This document shows positions 37,380 to 45,254 of a DNA stretch of 58,971 nt, one piece after another. Position 1 is the first letter of the stretch, and each line of letters starts with the position of its first letter. The translations under genes and the position numbers were made by a program. The stretch is from an uncultured Bacteroidales bacterium (GTDB taxonomy: Bacteria > Bacteroidota > Bacteroidia > Bacteroidales > UBA932): contig ONLD01000005.1 in assembly GCA_900318565.1 (NCBI GenBank), positions 1 to 58,971 of the forward strand, in the 5' to 3' direction. A model generated the notes under the pieces. It had not been told where the DNA came from, did not search any database, and was given only the letters and a program-made list of their open reading frames with translations.

Positions 37380-37387
37380 CAAAGATA
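37380..37387 (-). promoter_or_regulatory. -7 promoter box, TATCTTTG, for glycosyltransferase-esterase pair
   Basis: Perfect box on the minus strand in the gap after ptsI, 27 bases before the glycosyltransferase ATG. Confidence 0.55.
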
Positions 37388-37411
37388 CAATTATTTTTTA
37401 GATGAAAGGGA

Positions 37412-38824
37412 TTAAAGTTTTGAAAGGCTGAAAGAATCCAGCCCGGAAGAGACAAGCATCTCCGTAGCAAGGGGGTCGGAAGCCAGTTCGCCGCAGATAC
37501 CGGCGGGGATGCCGGCGGAGTGGGCCGCACGGACGGCCGCACGGACAGCACTCTGCACGGCCGGATTGTATGAATCATAAAGATAGGCCACGCCGGGATT
37601 ACCCCTGTCGGCTGCCATCACATACTGGGTGAGGTCGTTGGTGCCTATGCTGAAAAAATCACATTCCGCCGCCAGGGCTTCGGCGCCAAGGACTGCTGCC
37701 GGAGTCTCTATCATAATCCCGAGACTCACAAGGCCCCTGTAGCCCGGGTCGATATCTTCAAGTATCGCGCGCACCTGCCTTATCTCTTTAGGAAGACACA
37801 CCATAGGAAGCATCAGGCGCAGAGGCGACTGGTCCGCAAACCATTCCGGCCGCAATGCACGCACCGAGCGGGCCGCCGCGAGCACGGCCTTGAGCTGGGT
37901 GCGGAAAAGCTCCGGACGGGCAAGCGTAAGGCGCACTCCGCGAAGCCCCAGAAAAGGATTCTCCTCCGCCGGAATCTCAATGTACGGGATACGCTTGTCT
38001 CCGCCCACGTCGAGAGTACGGAGCGTCAGGGGTTTCCCCCCGCAGGAGAGAAGAGCCTGGCTGTAAATACTTTCCTGCTCCTCCGCTCCGGGCTCGGAGT
38101 CCCGTCCGATAAACAGGAATTCCGTGCGGAAAAGGCCGACTCCGTCAGCCCCCGCGGCGATTCCAGCCTCGATATCTGATATGCTTCCGGCATTCACATA
38201 GACCTTGCGGCCTGCAGCACGCAGTTTTGAGACCACTTCCTCCTGCCCGCCCACGAGGGGGTCTTCGACTTCGACAGGGTCACCCTCGCGGATACCGGAA
38301 ATATCAGCTCCCACACGAATCGGTACGCCTTTCGAGCGGGCGATTATGCAGACGTGGCTCGTAGTGCTGCCTTTGGCGCAGAGTATGCCGCGGACTTTCG
38401 AAAAATCTATCTTGGAGGTGTCTGACGGGAGCAGTTCTTCGGCCACGAGTATCCCCCCTTCAGGGAATTCTGCCTGCGGGGAACTGTTTCCGGTCATAGC
38501 GTCGCGAAGACGCCTGAAAATGTCCCGTACATCATCCACGCGGGCGGCCAGGTACTCGTCATCTATGCCGGCGAACATCGACGCAATCGCGTTTCCGGCA
38601 GAGTCAAGCGCCTTGAGCGGCTGCATCCCGGCGGCCATATTGGCCTGTACGGTATCAGTCACCATAGGGTCCTGCAGCATCTCCAGATGCGCTTCGAATA
38701 TAGGATTGTCCTCAGCCAGTGCAGACAGCTGTCCGGACACGACGGCATAGGCATCCTCAAAAGAGCGCACCGCCTTGTCCGCCGAAGTCCTTTCCCATAA
38801 TACTGCAGGCCCCGTGACTTTCAT
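37412..38824 (-). CDS. ptsI: PTS Enzyme I (phosphoenolpyruvate-protein phosphotransferase), compact form
   Basis: Protein of 470 residues that takes phosphate from PEP and passes it to HPr. The phospho-His is His157 in GSTTSHVCIIARSKG; the PEP-binding barrel shows GVGLFRTEFLFIGRD, GIMIETPAAV, FSIGTNDLTQYVMAADRGN and the acid-base Cys in AGICGELASDP. It is about 100 residues shorter than E. coli EI: some 30 residues are missing before the helical HPr-binding part and it stops 26 residues after the active-site Cys, where EI normally continues for about 70. No frameshifted remainder was found downstream. It follows ptsH by four bases. Confidence 0.93.
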   Translation of the reverse strand: MKVTGPAVLWERTSADKAVRSFEDAYAVVSGQLSALAEDNPIFEAHLEMLQDPMVTDTVQANMAAGMQPLKALDSAGNAIASMFAGIDDEYLAARVDDVRDIFRRLRDAMTGNSSPQAEFPEGGILVAEELLPSDTSKIDFSKVRGILCAKGSTTSHVCIIARSKGVPIRVGADISGIREGDPVEVEDPLVGGQEEVVSKLRAAGRKVYVNAGSISDIEAGIAAGADGVGLFRTEFLFIGRDSEPGAEEQESIYSQALLSCGGKPLTLRTLDVGGDKRIPYIEIPAEENPFLGLRGVRLTLARPELFRTQLKAVLAAARSVRALRPEWFADQSPLRLMLPMVCLPKEIRQVRAILEDIDPGYRGLVSLGIMIETPAAVLGAEALAAECDFFSIGTNDLTQYVMAADRGNPGVAYLYDSYNPAVQSAVRAAVRAAHSAGIPAGICGELASDPLATEMLVSSGLDSFSLSKL

Positions 38825-38828
38825 AAAA

Positions 38829-39095
38829 TCAGTCTTTCACGGATTCGAGAAAGCTGACGACAGCCTCAAGAGCCTCGCTCTCACGGCCGCCATCGACGCT
38901 GATTTCCAGCTCGCTGCCGGATTTCAGCCCGAGCGAAAGCAGCGACAGCATAGAAGCCGCATTGACGCTGCGCCCTCCCGGGACGCCTATCTTGACGGCG
39001 CTGCCTTCGAAGCTCTTGACCAGTTTCACCAAATCCCCCGCCGGGCGCGCGTGGAGCCCGGTGGGAGCGGAAAGTATAGCTTTAGCGGTGACCAT
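38829..39095 (-). CDS. ptsH: phosphocarrier protein HPr
   Basis: Protein of 88 residues. His15 in SAPTGLHARPAG is the phosphorylation site, at the canonical position; the regulatory Ser equivalent is Ser48 in VNAASMLSLLSLG. It shuttles phosphate from Enzyme I to the EIIA domain of MtlA. It lies four bases after the transporter gene and four before ptsI, so the three form an operon. Whether an HPr kinase exists cannot be seen here. Confidence 0.96.
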   Translation of the reverse strand: MVTAKAILSAPTGLHARPAGDLVKLVKSFEGSAVKIGVPGGRSVNAASMLSLLSLGLKSGSELEISVDGGRESEALEAVVSFLESVKD

Positions 39096-39099
39096 AGCA

Positions 39100-40437
39100 C
39101 TAAGCCTCCTGAGTCTCTATGTTACGGGAACGGTCCTTGAGGTTCCAGAGCGTCACGATAAGGATGAAACCGATTACGGACACGCCTGCCATAAGGATAA
39201 AGATGGGATGCCAGCCGTAGGTATCGGCGAACTTACCGAGAGGATAACCGGTAATCAAGGTGCTGAGATAGCTCATAAAGCCTATGATACCGACTGCCGA
39301 AGAAGCGGCTTTCTTGGACACTTCGTTGGAAGCCACCACGCCGAGAAGGGCCTGGGGGCCGTAGAGGAAGAATCCCGCAAGGGCAAGCACGATGAGGAAG
39401 AGCACGGGTGAATGCATATCCTGGATATAGTGCAGGGCCACGAGGCACAGGGCCACGAGCACCATCTCGATGGCGCAGACCCTCTGGCTGCGGCTCTTGA
39501 AGAGCTTGTCGGACACATAACCGGCGAAAATCATTCCCAGGCAGCCGGCCACCTCGAAAATAGCCACGGTCCAGCCCGACAGAGCCTGGCTCAAACCCAT
39601 ATCCTGAAGCATCGAAGGGCCCCAGTCAAGGATGGCGAAACGCACCACATAGACGAAGAGGTCTGTAAGTGCGAGAATCCAGATGACGGGATTGAGGAAC
39701 ACCTTCTTCACAAGGAACTTCCTCCACTCTTTCTTGTCCTTGCCTTTGCTCTCGTCCAGTTCTCCCTCGACCTTGGGAAGCTCGGGAAGGCCCACGGACT
39801 TGGGAGTGTCACGCAAGGTGGCGATTATGAAGAACACGCCGAAGAGGGAGATGCAGGCAGGCACCCAGAAGCACAGCTGCCAGCTGGTAAGGTAGCCGCA
39901 GATAACGGCCGCCACGAAGGCGCCGACGCTGTGGGAGGTGTTCCAGATACTCATCTTCGTGGCCAGCTCGTGCGGCGGCACCCAGTTGACCATCAAGTGG
40001 TTGCACGGAGCGAAGCCGCAGCCCTGGAAAATCTGGTTGATGATATACAGCACAGACATTATGGTCACGAAACCTCCGATGAAATCGGGGCCGCCTTCGG
40101 CTCCGGTAATCATCGTGGTCAGCTTGTCGGTCCATCCGAAGAGGAAGTTTACGGCCACGCAGATGCCGAGGCCGAGCACCAGGTGCCAGCGGGCGTTGGT
40201 ACGGTCACCGATGACGCCGTTGATGAGCTTGGAGATGCCGTAGATGATACCGCCGGCGGAGATGATGGCTCCGAACTGCGCCTTGGTGATGTCGGGATAC
40301 TGTTCCTGGATCAGAGGGATGGCAAAGGAGAAGTTCTTGCGCACGAAATAGAACATCGCATAGCCTATCATCGAGCAGATGATGACTCTCCACTGCCAGT
40401 ACTTGAAACTGTGTTTGGTTTGTTTGACTTGTGCCAT
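39100..40437 (-). CDS. glpT: GlpT/UhpT-type organophosphate:phosphate antiporter
   Basis: Inner-membrane MFS transporter of 445 residues with twelve membrane segments. Features of the organophosphate:Pi antiporter family are clear: YFVRKNFSFAIPLIQEQ (the phosphate-binding Arg of helix 1), FQGCGFAPCNHLMVNWVPPHE, the His in NTSHSVGAF, RDTPKSVGLPELP in the central loop, and VYVVRFAILDWGPS with the second phosphate-binding Arg. These match E. coli GlpT well, though hexose-phosphate carriers share them. Its operon also carries HPr and Enzyme I and lies downstream of a glycerophosphodiesterase gene, which favours glycerol-3-phosphate. It ends four bases before ptsH. Confidence 0.88.
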   Translation of the reverse strand: MAQVKQTKHSFKYWQWRVIICSMIGYAMFYFVRKNFSFAIPLIQEQYPDITKAQFGAIISAGGIIYGISKLINGVIGDRTNARWHLVLGLGICVAVNFLFGWTDKLTTMITGAEGGPDFIGGFVTIMSVLYIINQIFQGCGFAPCNHLMVNWVPPHELATKMSIWNTSHSVGAFVAAVICGYLTSWQLCFWVPACISLFGVFFIIATLRDTPKSVGLPELPKVEGELDESKGKDKKEWRKFLVKKVFLNPVIWILALTDLFVYVVRFAILDWGPSMLQDMGLSQALSGWTVAIFEVAGCLGMIFAGYVSDKLFKSRSQRVCAIEMVLVALCLVALHYIQDMHSPVLFLIVLALAGFFLYGPQALLGVVASNEVSKKAASSAVGIIGFMSYLSTLITGYPLGKFADTYGWHPIFILMAGVSVIGFILIVTLWNLKDRSRNIETQEA

Positions 40438-40445
40438 ATTGGATA

Positions 40446-41819
40446 TTAATTAAGATCGTATTTGAGTATGTTCTGGATTCGGTTGGCGCTGGCGGCGGAG
40501 CTGTGCCCGGTGAATCCCAGATACAGCACTCCGTCCTTGATTTTCAGGCTCTCGGCCTCCGCCGAGCCGTCGTAGGTGAAGCCCAGCTTGCGCATCAGGT
40601 CGGAATCCTTGAGCGCTGCAACTTCAGTGCGGGGTATGACCACCTTGCCGTTGTAGTCGTACACTGTGATGAAAGCCAGGGAAGGATGGGCGTCCGAAAG
40701 GGCTTCCCCCTCATAGAACCACACATAGTTGCCATATACGGCGTGCCCCTGATGCGAATAGTAGTATGTCTTGGTCGGGTCGGCGCCGCGGGGCACTTCG
40801 AAATAGCCCAGCTGCTTGGCGTCCGACAGGTCGCGGGCCTTGAAACTGCGCGTCACCTTCCGGGCTTCGCCGTCGCCGTCGAGGTAGCCGCCCACCGATA
40901 CAGTCAGAGTCACGTCCTTGAGAGGCAGAGCCAGCACCTCGTCGAGGTCATACACCCAGTGGAAGCGGGTATTGACGCCGGACACGCGGCCTCCCACCAG
41001 CAGGCGTCTGTAGTCGAAATCCACGCTCACCTGAAGATCCACGTAAGGCTTGCCGTTGTACTGCTTGCTCATTATGAACATATCCCCGGCATAGCCTCCG
41101 GTCAGCGTCTCGCCGGCCTTGTATTCCAGGCGGGAGATGGAAAGGCTGTTGCCGTATCCGTCCGACATCGCCTGACCGTTGGAATTGCACCAGATGTAGG
41201 TCTTGCCGTCCGAGGCCTTCTCAGCCACGATTTGGGTCATATGTCCGAAGCGCTCCAGGGTCATATAATTGGAGCAGCCCTGGCTGGGACCCGGCACGAA
41301 GGAAATGTACTGGGAATAGAGATTGGCTGGGGCCTGGGAATAGTAGTAGTGGGACGCATCGGTGAAATCCCAGCCCTGCATCACGTTGCTTTTGCGGGCA
41401 AGCTGGGTCCCGAGCGAATGGATGAGATTGGAATTCAGCGGAAGGGCGAGGGCGTCCCTGGGGTCCAGATAGCCGTCTCCCGCGGGCCCCGCAGAGGGTG
41501 AATCTCCCTGTACGCTCACATTGCAAACCGCAGTCTTGCCGAGAGCTGAAGCTGTAATCCGGGCAGTCCCGGTGTCCACGCCCCTGACAAGGCCCGAAGC
41601 GCTCACGGTGGCGACGGCCGGGTCGGACGAGCTCCAGGACGGGGAAATGACCACGCCGGAAGGCTTCGGCATAGCGATAAGCTGCACGGTCTCCCCTCCG
41701 ACAAGCGCCACGGAGTCCTTGTTGAGCGACAAGGATTCCAGCTTGGCCTCTTCTTTCCCGCAGGAGGCCAAAGCCGCCAGGAAGGCCAGCAGAGGCAGTA
41801 TTCTCGTACGAATTTTCAT
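40446..41819 (-). CDS. lipoprotein with Ig-like (BIG2) domain and putative beta-propeller
   Basis: Lipoprotein of 457 residues (lipobox LASC, Cys at 20). Residues about 25-105 form a bacterial Ig-like group 2 domain (LSLNKDSVALVGGETVQLIAMP, PAVATVSASGLVRGVDTGTARITAS). The rest is beta-rich with repeated blade-like units; the ending EAESLKIKDGVLYLGFTGHSSAASANRIQNILKYDLN recalls the TagC/P68-type or helveticin-like propellers, but this is a weak resemblance. It follows a terminator and has its own -7 box (TATATTAG at 41840-41847), and ends eight bases before the GlpT-type gene. Role unknown; surface binding of a phosphate-rich ligand is possible. Confidence 0.65.
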   Translation of the reverse strand: MKIRTRILPLLAFLAALASCGKEEAKLESLSLNKDSVALVGGETVQLIAMPKPSGVVISPSWSSSDPAVATVSASGLVRGVDTGTARITASALGKTAVCNVSVQGDSPSAGPAGDGYLDPRDALALPLNSNLIHSLGTQLARKSNVMQGWDFTDASHYYYSQAPANLYSQYISFVPGPSQGCSNYMTLERFGHMTQIVAEKASDGKTYIWCNSNGQAMSDGYGNSLSISRLEYKAGETLTGGYAGDMFIMSKQYNGKPYVDLQVSVDFDYRRLLVGGRVSGVNTRFHWVYDLDEVLALPLKDVTLTVSVGGYLDGDGEARKVTRSFKARDLSDAKQLGYFEVPRGADPTKTYYYSHQGHAVYGNYVWFYEGEALSDAHPSLAFITVYDYNGKVVIPRTEVAALKDSDLMRKLGFTYDGSAEAESLKIKDGVLYLGFTGHSSAASANRIQNILKYDLN

Positions 41820-41839
41820 AATGTTAAGTTAATAATTTG

Positions 41840-41878
41840 CTAATATACAAAAAAGGCGCGACTTTGCAGCCGCGCCTT
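41840..41878 (-). terminator. terminator splitting the FecI-to-GDPD operon from the GlpT operon, with overlapping promoter
   Basis: On the minus strand AAGGCGCG and CGCGCCTT (41878-41871 and 41860-41853) pair perfectly around a ten-base loop and run into six T (41854-41849). Directly after, TATATTAG (41847-41840) resembles a -7 box and lies 20 bases before the next ATG. Confidence 0.8.
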
Positions 41879-41895
41879 CCGAAATATTGAGCAAA

Positions 41896-43842
41896 TTATT
41901 TTGCCAGAGTAGTGCCGTTGGCCTTGCCCGAGCTGCTTGCGCCCTGGGTGAGGGTGCCGAGGTTGGATTCGCTGAGGGCGGTGCCGTTGACGGAGCCGCC
42001 GGCGATGCAGTTGGTCAGGGTACCGAGGTTGATGCCGGCTATGGAACCGACACGGCCCGCGGCAGCGCAAGTGATGGCGCCGGTGTTCTTGTCACCGGTG
42101 ACTGTGATGGACTTGTTGTCGGTCTTGCCGGGATAGTTGCCGTTGTTGCCGATCACGCCGCCGGCTGCGCTGAGAGCGTCGTCACCAGTCTTGCAGGAGA
42201 CTGCACCGCTGTTGACATTGCCCGACAGAGCCGTAGGATAGTCGCTGGTAGTGCTCACCATCGCACCCACGATACCGCCGGCCCAGCTGTCGGCATTGCC
42301 GCCGTTGACCAGGTTCACGGAACCCTTGTTGGTGTTGCCGGAGACTTCGGTCACGAGGGTTCCGAGGCCGAAGATACCGCCGGCCGCGATCCTGTTCTGG
42401 TGTCCGGTGTTATTCTCGGCAAGGTTCACCTTGATGGCACCGGTATTGGTGTTGCCGATGACCTTGGCGGGAGCTGCGTCTTCCCTTTCCTGTGAACCGA
42501 CGATGCCGCCGGCAGCCTGCCAGTTGGCGTTGGCCTCGGCCTGGGTCAGGGAGATTTCTCCGCTGTTCTCACACTTCTCCACGGTACCGCCGCGGTTGAG
42601 CGTACCGAGGATACCCGCGATACGGTTCACCTGCTGGAGGTTGGAGGAGATACGGCCGCTGTTCTTGCATTCGGTCACGGTAGCGCCGTTGTAGAACACG
42701 CCGCCGATGCCGCCGATTGCCATCCAGGTGGAAGGCTTGGTGTCCTGTTCGTAAGCTATTTCGCCCTTGTTCTCGCACTTCTCTACGAGGATGGTGCCGT
42801 TGGTACGGCCTGCGATACCGCCTATCATAATCACCTTGGCCACAGGGATGGAGATGGTGAGGTTGGCAACATTGACGCAGGAGACCAGTTTCACGTCGCT
42901 GGACTGGGTGTAACCGAGGATACCGCCGAGACCGACTTCCTGGGTCACCGCACCGGTGGCGTTGATGGCAGCGCCGTTGGTGCAGTTGATGAAGCTGGCT
43001 GCGCCGGATGCGAGGCCGGAGATGCCGCCCGCACCGATATAGTCGCCGGGCTTCTCGGAAGTGGCGGCGTAGTTGATGGTGGCGAAGTTGGCGACATTCT
43101 CCAGAGTACCTGCGTTCTCGGCGACCAGACCTGCGTACTCACCGGTCTTGCCCTCGGCGAAGCCGATGGAGCTCTTGCCGTCATAGGCCTTGCCGTCGGA
43201 GGAGCCGAAGATGACGTTCTTGATGGTACCGTTGTTCACGAGCAGGAGACCTGCCCTGCTGTCGGAAGACTCGACGACGAAGTTGTAGATCTTGTGGTTC
43301 TTGCCGTCGAGGTTGGCGGAGAAGGATGCGATGGGAGCGATCTTGGCGCCGCCGCAGTCGATGTCGGCCTCGATAGTCCATTCCTCGTCAGCAGCGAGGG
43401 TCGGAGCTTCCTCGATGAAAGCTGCAAGCTGGGTAGCGTTGCTGATGGTGGTGCCGCCGGGAGTCGGAGTAGGATCCGGACCGGGAGTAACCTGCTGGAC
43501 TCCGGACTGCGTGACGAGCAGGTCTGCGTGGGTGGCAGCCCCGGACGCGGTGATGGTAACGGTCGCATCACGGGCGTCGCCACTGTTGGCGGCGGCGATG
43601 ATGGTAATCGAAGTGGAACCGGTGCCCGATGCAGGAGCTACGGTCACCCAGGCGGCGGAGCTGGAGGTCTCCCAGTCGCAGTTGGCGGTGAGCTGGACGG
43701 TCTTGGTCTCTCCGTCAGTCACTACCTTCACAATCTGAGGATTCACGGACACCTGCGATACGGTGGCCGGCTGCAGCACGGTCTGGCAAGCCGAGAATGC
43801 GGCTGCAGACAAAGCGGCAAGAAGTAATGCTTTGGTTTTCAT
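41896..43842 (-). CDS. BACON plus GLUG-repeat beta-helix lipoprotein
   Basis: Lipoprotein of 648 residues (lipobox FSAC, Cys at 19). Residues about 28-115 are a BACON-type domain (VNPQIVKVVTDGETKTVQLTANCDWETSSSAAWVTV). A Pro/Gly/Thr linker (PGPDPTPTPGG) leads to a long right-handed helix built of about 20 short repeats such as ENAGTLENVANFATINYA, GGISGLASGAASFINCTNGAAI and GGIAGRTNGTILVEKCENKGEI, each with Gly-Gly-Ile and Asn ladders as in GLUG repeats. No catalytic residues are evident; a surface adhesin or ligand-binding scaffold fits. It is the last gene before the terminator of the FecI-led operon. Confidence 0.75.
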   Translation of the reverse strand: MKTKALLLAALSAAAFSACQTVLQPATVSQVSVNPQIVKVVTDGETKTVQLTANCDWETSSSAAWVTVAPASGTGSTSITIIAAANSGDARDATVTITASGAATHADLLVTQSGVQQVTPGPDPTPTPGGTTISNATQLAAFIEEAPTLAADEEWTIEADIDCGGAKIAPIASFSANLDGKNHKIYNFVVESSDSRAGLLLVNNGTIKNVIFGSSDGKAYDGKSSIGFAEGKTGEYAGLVAENAGTLENVANFATINYAATSEKPGDYIGAGGISGLASGAASFINCTNGAAINATGAVTQEVGLGGILGYTQSSDVKLVSCVNVANLTISIPVAKVIMIGGIAGRTNGTILVEKCENKGEIAYEQDTKPSTWMAIGGIGGVFYNGATVTECKNSGRISSNLQQVNRIAGILGTLNRGGTVEKCENSGEISLTQAEANANWQAAGGIVGSQEREDAAPAKVIGNTNTGAIKVNLAENNTGHQNRIAAGGIFGLGTLVTEVSGNTNKGSVNLVNGGNADSWAGGIVGAMVSTTSDYPTALSGNVNSGAVSCKTGDDALSAAGGVIGNNGNYPGKTDNKSITVTGDKNTGAITCAAAGRVGSIAGINLGTLTNCIAGGSVNGTALSESNLGTLTQGASSSGKANGTTLAK

Positions 43843-43851
43843 AATGTGGAT

Positions 43852-44790
43852 TTAATTAATTTTCTTTAATAACCAGGAAGGATAATTTGTGCAGAGGAAA
43901 CGCAGGTCTCCATAGCGGCTGACATAGTAATTCACAGCCTCGTCGCTGTACACCGCATTTCCGTCGCCTGCCTGCTTGTCAACATTGAAAATGCTGATCT
44001 GCATTCCGGCTTTCTTGAATTCGTCGATCGTGCGCACTCCGTTTCCGTAAGGATTCATATAGCTCGCGGCGGAGAGGTTGGCCCAGGTGTAGCCCATCGC
44101 CTTGTGGCCTGCAGGGGCCTTGTCGGCCATCCAGCCCACGGGGATGCCGTACACCGTCATACAGGCGGCTGCGGCACGGGCCACGGTCTCATTGCCTGTA
44201 CAGATGAACTCGCAGAACTTCTCGGCCTTGCGTTCCTTGATGATTTCGCAGGAGCGCTGCACGGCCTTGATAGGATAATCCGTGAGTTTGCTGTCGAGGT
44301 TCTTGATGTCCAGGCAGAGCTTGGTGCAGTTTCCTTCCACCTGCACTATATCCAGGAAGTCCTCCAGGCAAGGGAGTTCCTCGCCGTTCTTGAGCTTCCC
44401 GGCCTTGCGAAGCTCAAGGAGCGTGTGCTCCCAGGGCTTCAGGCCGTTGATATAGTACGTGTTTTCAGCGTGCGCAATGACAACGTTATTATCCTTTGTC
44501 CAATAAATATCGCACTCCATCGCGTAGCACTTAAGGCCCATAGTGTAGAGCAGGCCCGCCTTTGAGTTGTCGGGGTTGCCTGACTCGCGTGCGCCTCCCC
44601 TGTGGGCCACGATGCGGTTGCTGCACTCGGCCGGTTCGGTAGCGCGCTTCACTTCTCCCTGGCCGCCCTGTCCCTGCTGCTCCTCAGGCTCGGTCGGTGT
44701 CTTGGGCTGAGGGATGTCAGGCTTGGTGCAGGAGAAAAGCGTCAGGAGGGCTGCGGTAAAGACTGCCGCAATGGTTGTCAACTTTTTCAT
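43852..44790 (-). CDS. glycerophosphodiester phosphodiesterase lipoprotein
   Basis: Lipoprotein of 312 residues (lipobox LFSC, Cys at 21) with a GDPD domain. The catalytic set is visible: His63 in IVAHRGGARESGNPDN, Glu92 and Asp94 in MECDIYWTKD, and His107 in VVIAHAEN. Such enzymes cleave glycerophosphodiesters to glycerol-3-phosphate and an alcohol. A PEEQQGQGGQGE linker after the Cys suggests display away from the membrane. It lies within a SusC/SusD operon and upstream of a GlpT-type carrier, so it may feed imported or surface-bound phosphodiesters to that carrier (inference). The substrate alcohol is unknown. Confidence 0.9.
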   Translation of the reverse strand: MKKLTTIAAVFTAALLTLFSCTKPDIPQPKTPTEPEEQQGQGGQGEVKRATEPAECSNRIVAHRGGARESGNPDNSKAGLLYTMGLKCYAMECDIYWTKDNNVVIAHAENTYYINGLKPWEHTLLELRKAGKLKNGEELPCLEDFLDIVQVEGNCTKLCLDIKNLDSKLTDYPIKAVQRSCEIIKERKAEKFCEFICTGNETVARAAAACMTVYGIPVGWMADKAPAGHKAMGYTWANLSAASYMNPYGNGVRTIDEFKKAGMQISIFNVDKQAGDGNAVYSDEAVNYYVSRYGDLRFLCTNYPSWLLKKIN

Positions 44791-44800
44791 TATCTGTTAC

Positions 44801-45229
44801 TTATTTAGCGCTTTGAGTGAGTGTGTAAACATCGGACGTACCGTACTCGGTCGTGAAACGGAGCACTGCGGTACGCTTCTTTCCGGTAAGGTTGGCAGAG
44901 ACCGTGCAGGAAATGCCCTCCTGCTCGAGATCCACATCGTCGCCGCCGTAGGTGCCGGTGAAATGCGTCTTGACCTTAGTCTTGCTGACGCTGACCCAGT
45001 CCGGAGTTCCGTCCACGGACACTGTCCAGGGCACATTCAGGTACATACCCTGATTTACCACCACCACGGCCTCGAAAGTGCTGCCGGCAGCGGGGATGGA
45101 GCCCGGATCCGGACTCACCGCGGCGCGTACGCTCACCACGTCTGCGCCGTCAGGGACTGCATTCTTGTCGCAGGATACGGCTCCCGCGCAGAGAATGGCC
45201 AAGGCAAGGATTGAGAGTATCTTTTTCAT
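44801..45229 (-). CDS. small BACON-domain lipoprotein
   Basis: Lipoprotein of 142 residues (lipobox AVSC, Cys at 20). The whole mature part is one BACON/Ig-like domain: VSPDPGSIPAAGSTFEAVVVVNQG, VPWTVSVDGTPDWVSVSKTKV, KKRTAVLRFTTEYGTSDVYTLTQSA. It sits 25 bases after SusD, in the usual place of a surface ligand-binding partner. No enzyme motif. Confidence 0.78.
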   Translation of the reverse strand: MKKILSILALAILCAGAVSCDKNAVPDGADVVSVRAAVSPDPGSIPAAGSTFEAVVVVNQGMYLNVPWTVSVDGTPDWVSVSKTKVKTHFTGTYGGDDVDLEQEGISCTVSANLTGKKRTAVLRFTTEYGTSDVYTLTQSAK

Positions 45230-45254
45230 ATCTTTTTGCTTCTTGTGTTAAACA

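Noticed and set aside
37383..37444. A frameshift as cause of the short Enzyme I C-terminus.
   Set aside because: Neither alternative frame after the stop encodes the missing barrel end, and a promoter for the next gene follows at once.
41896..43842. The GLUG-type repeats as DNA repeats that could recombine.
   Set aside because: The protein repeats are short and divergent at DNA level; no long identical units were seen.
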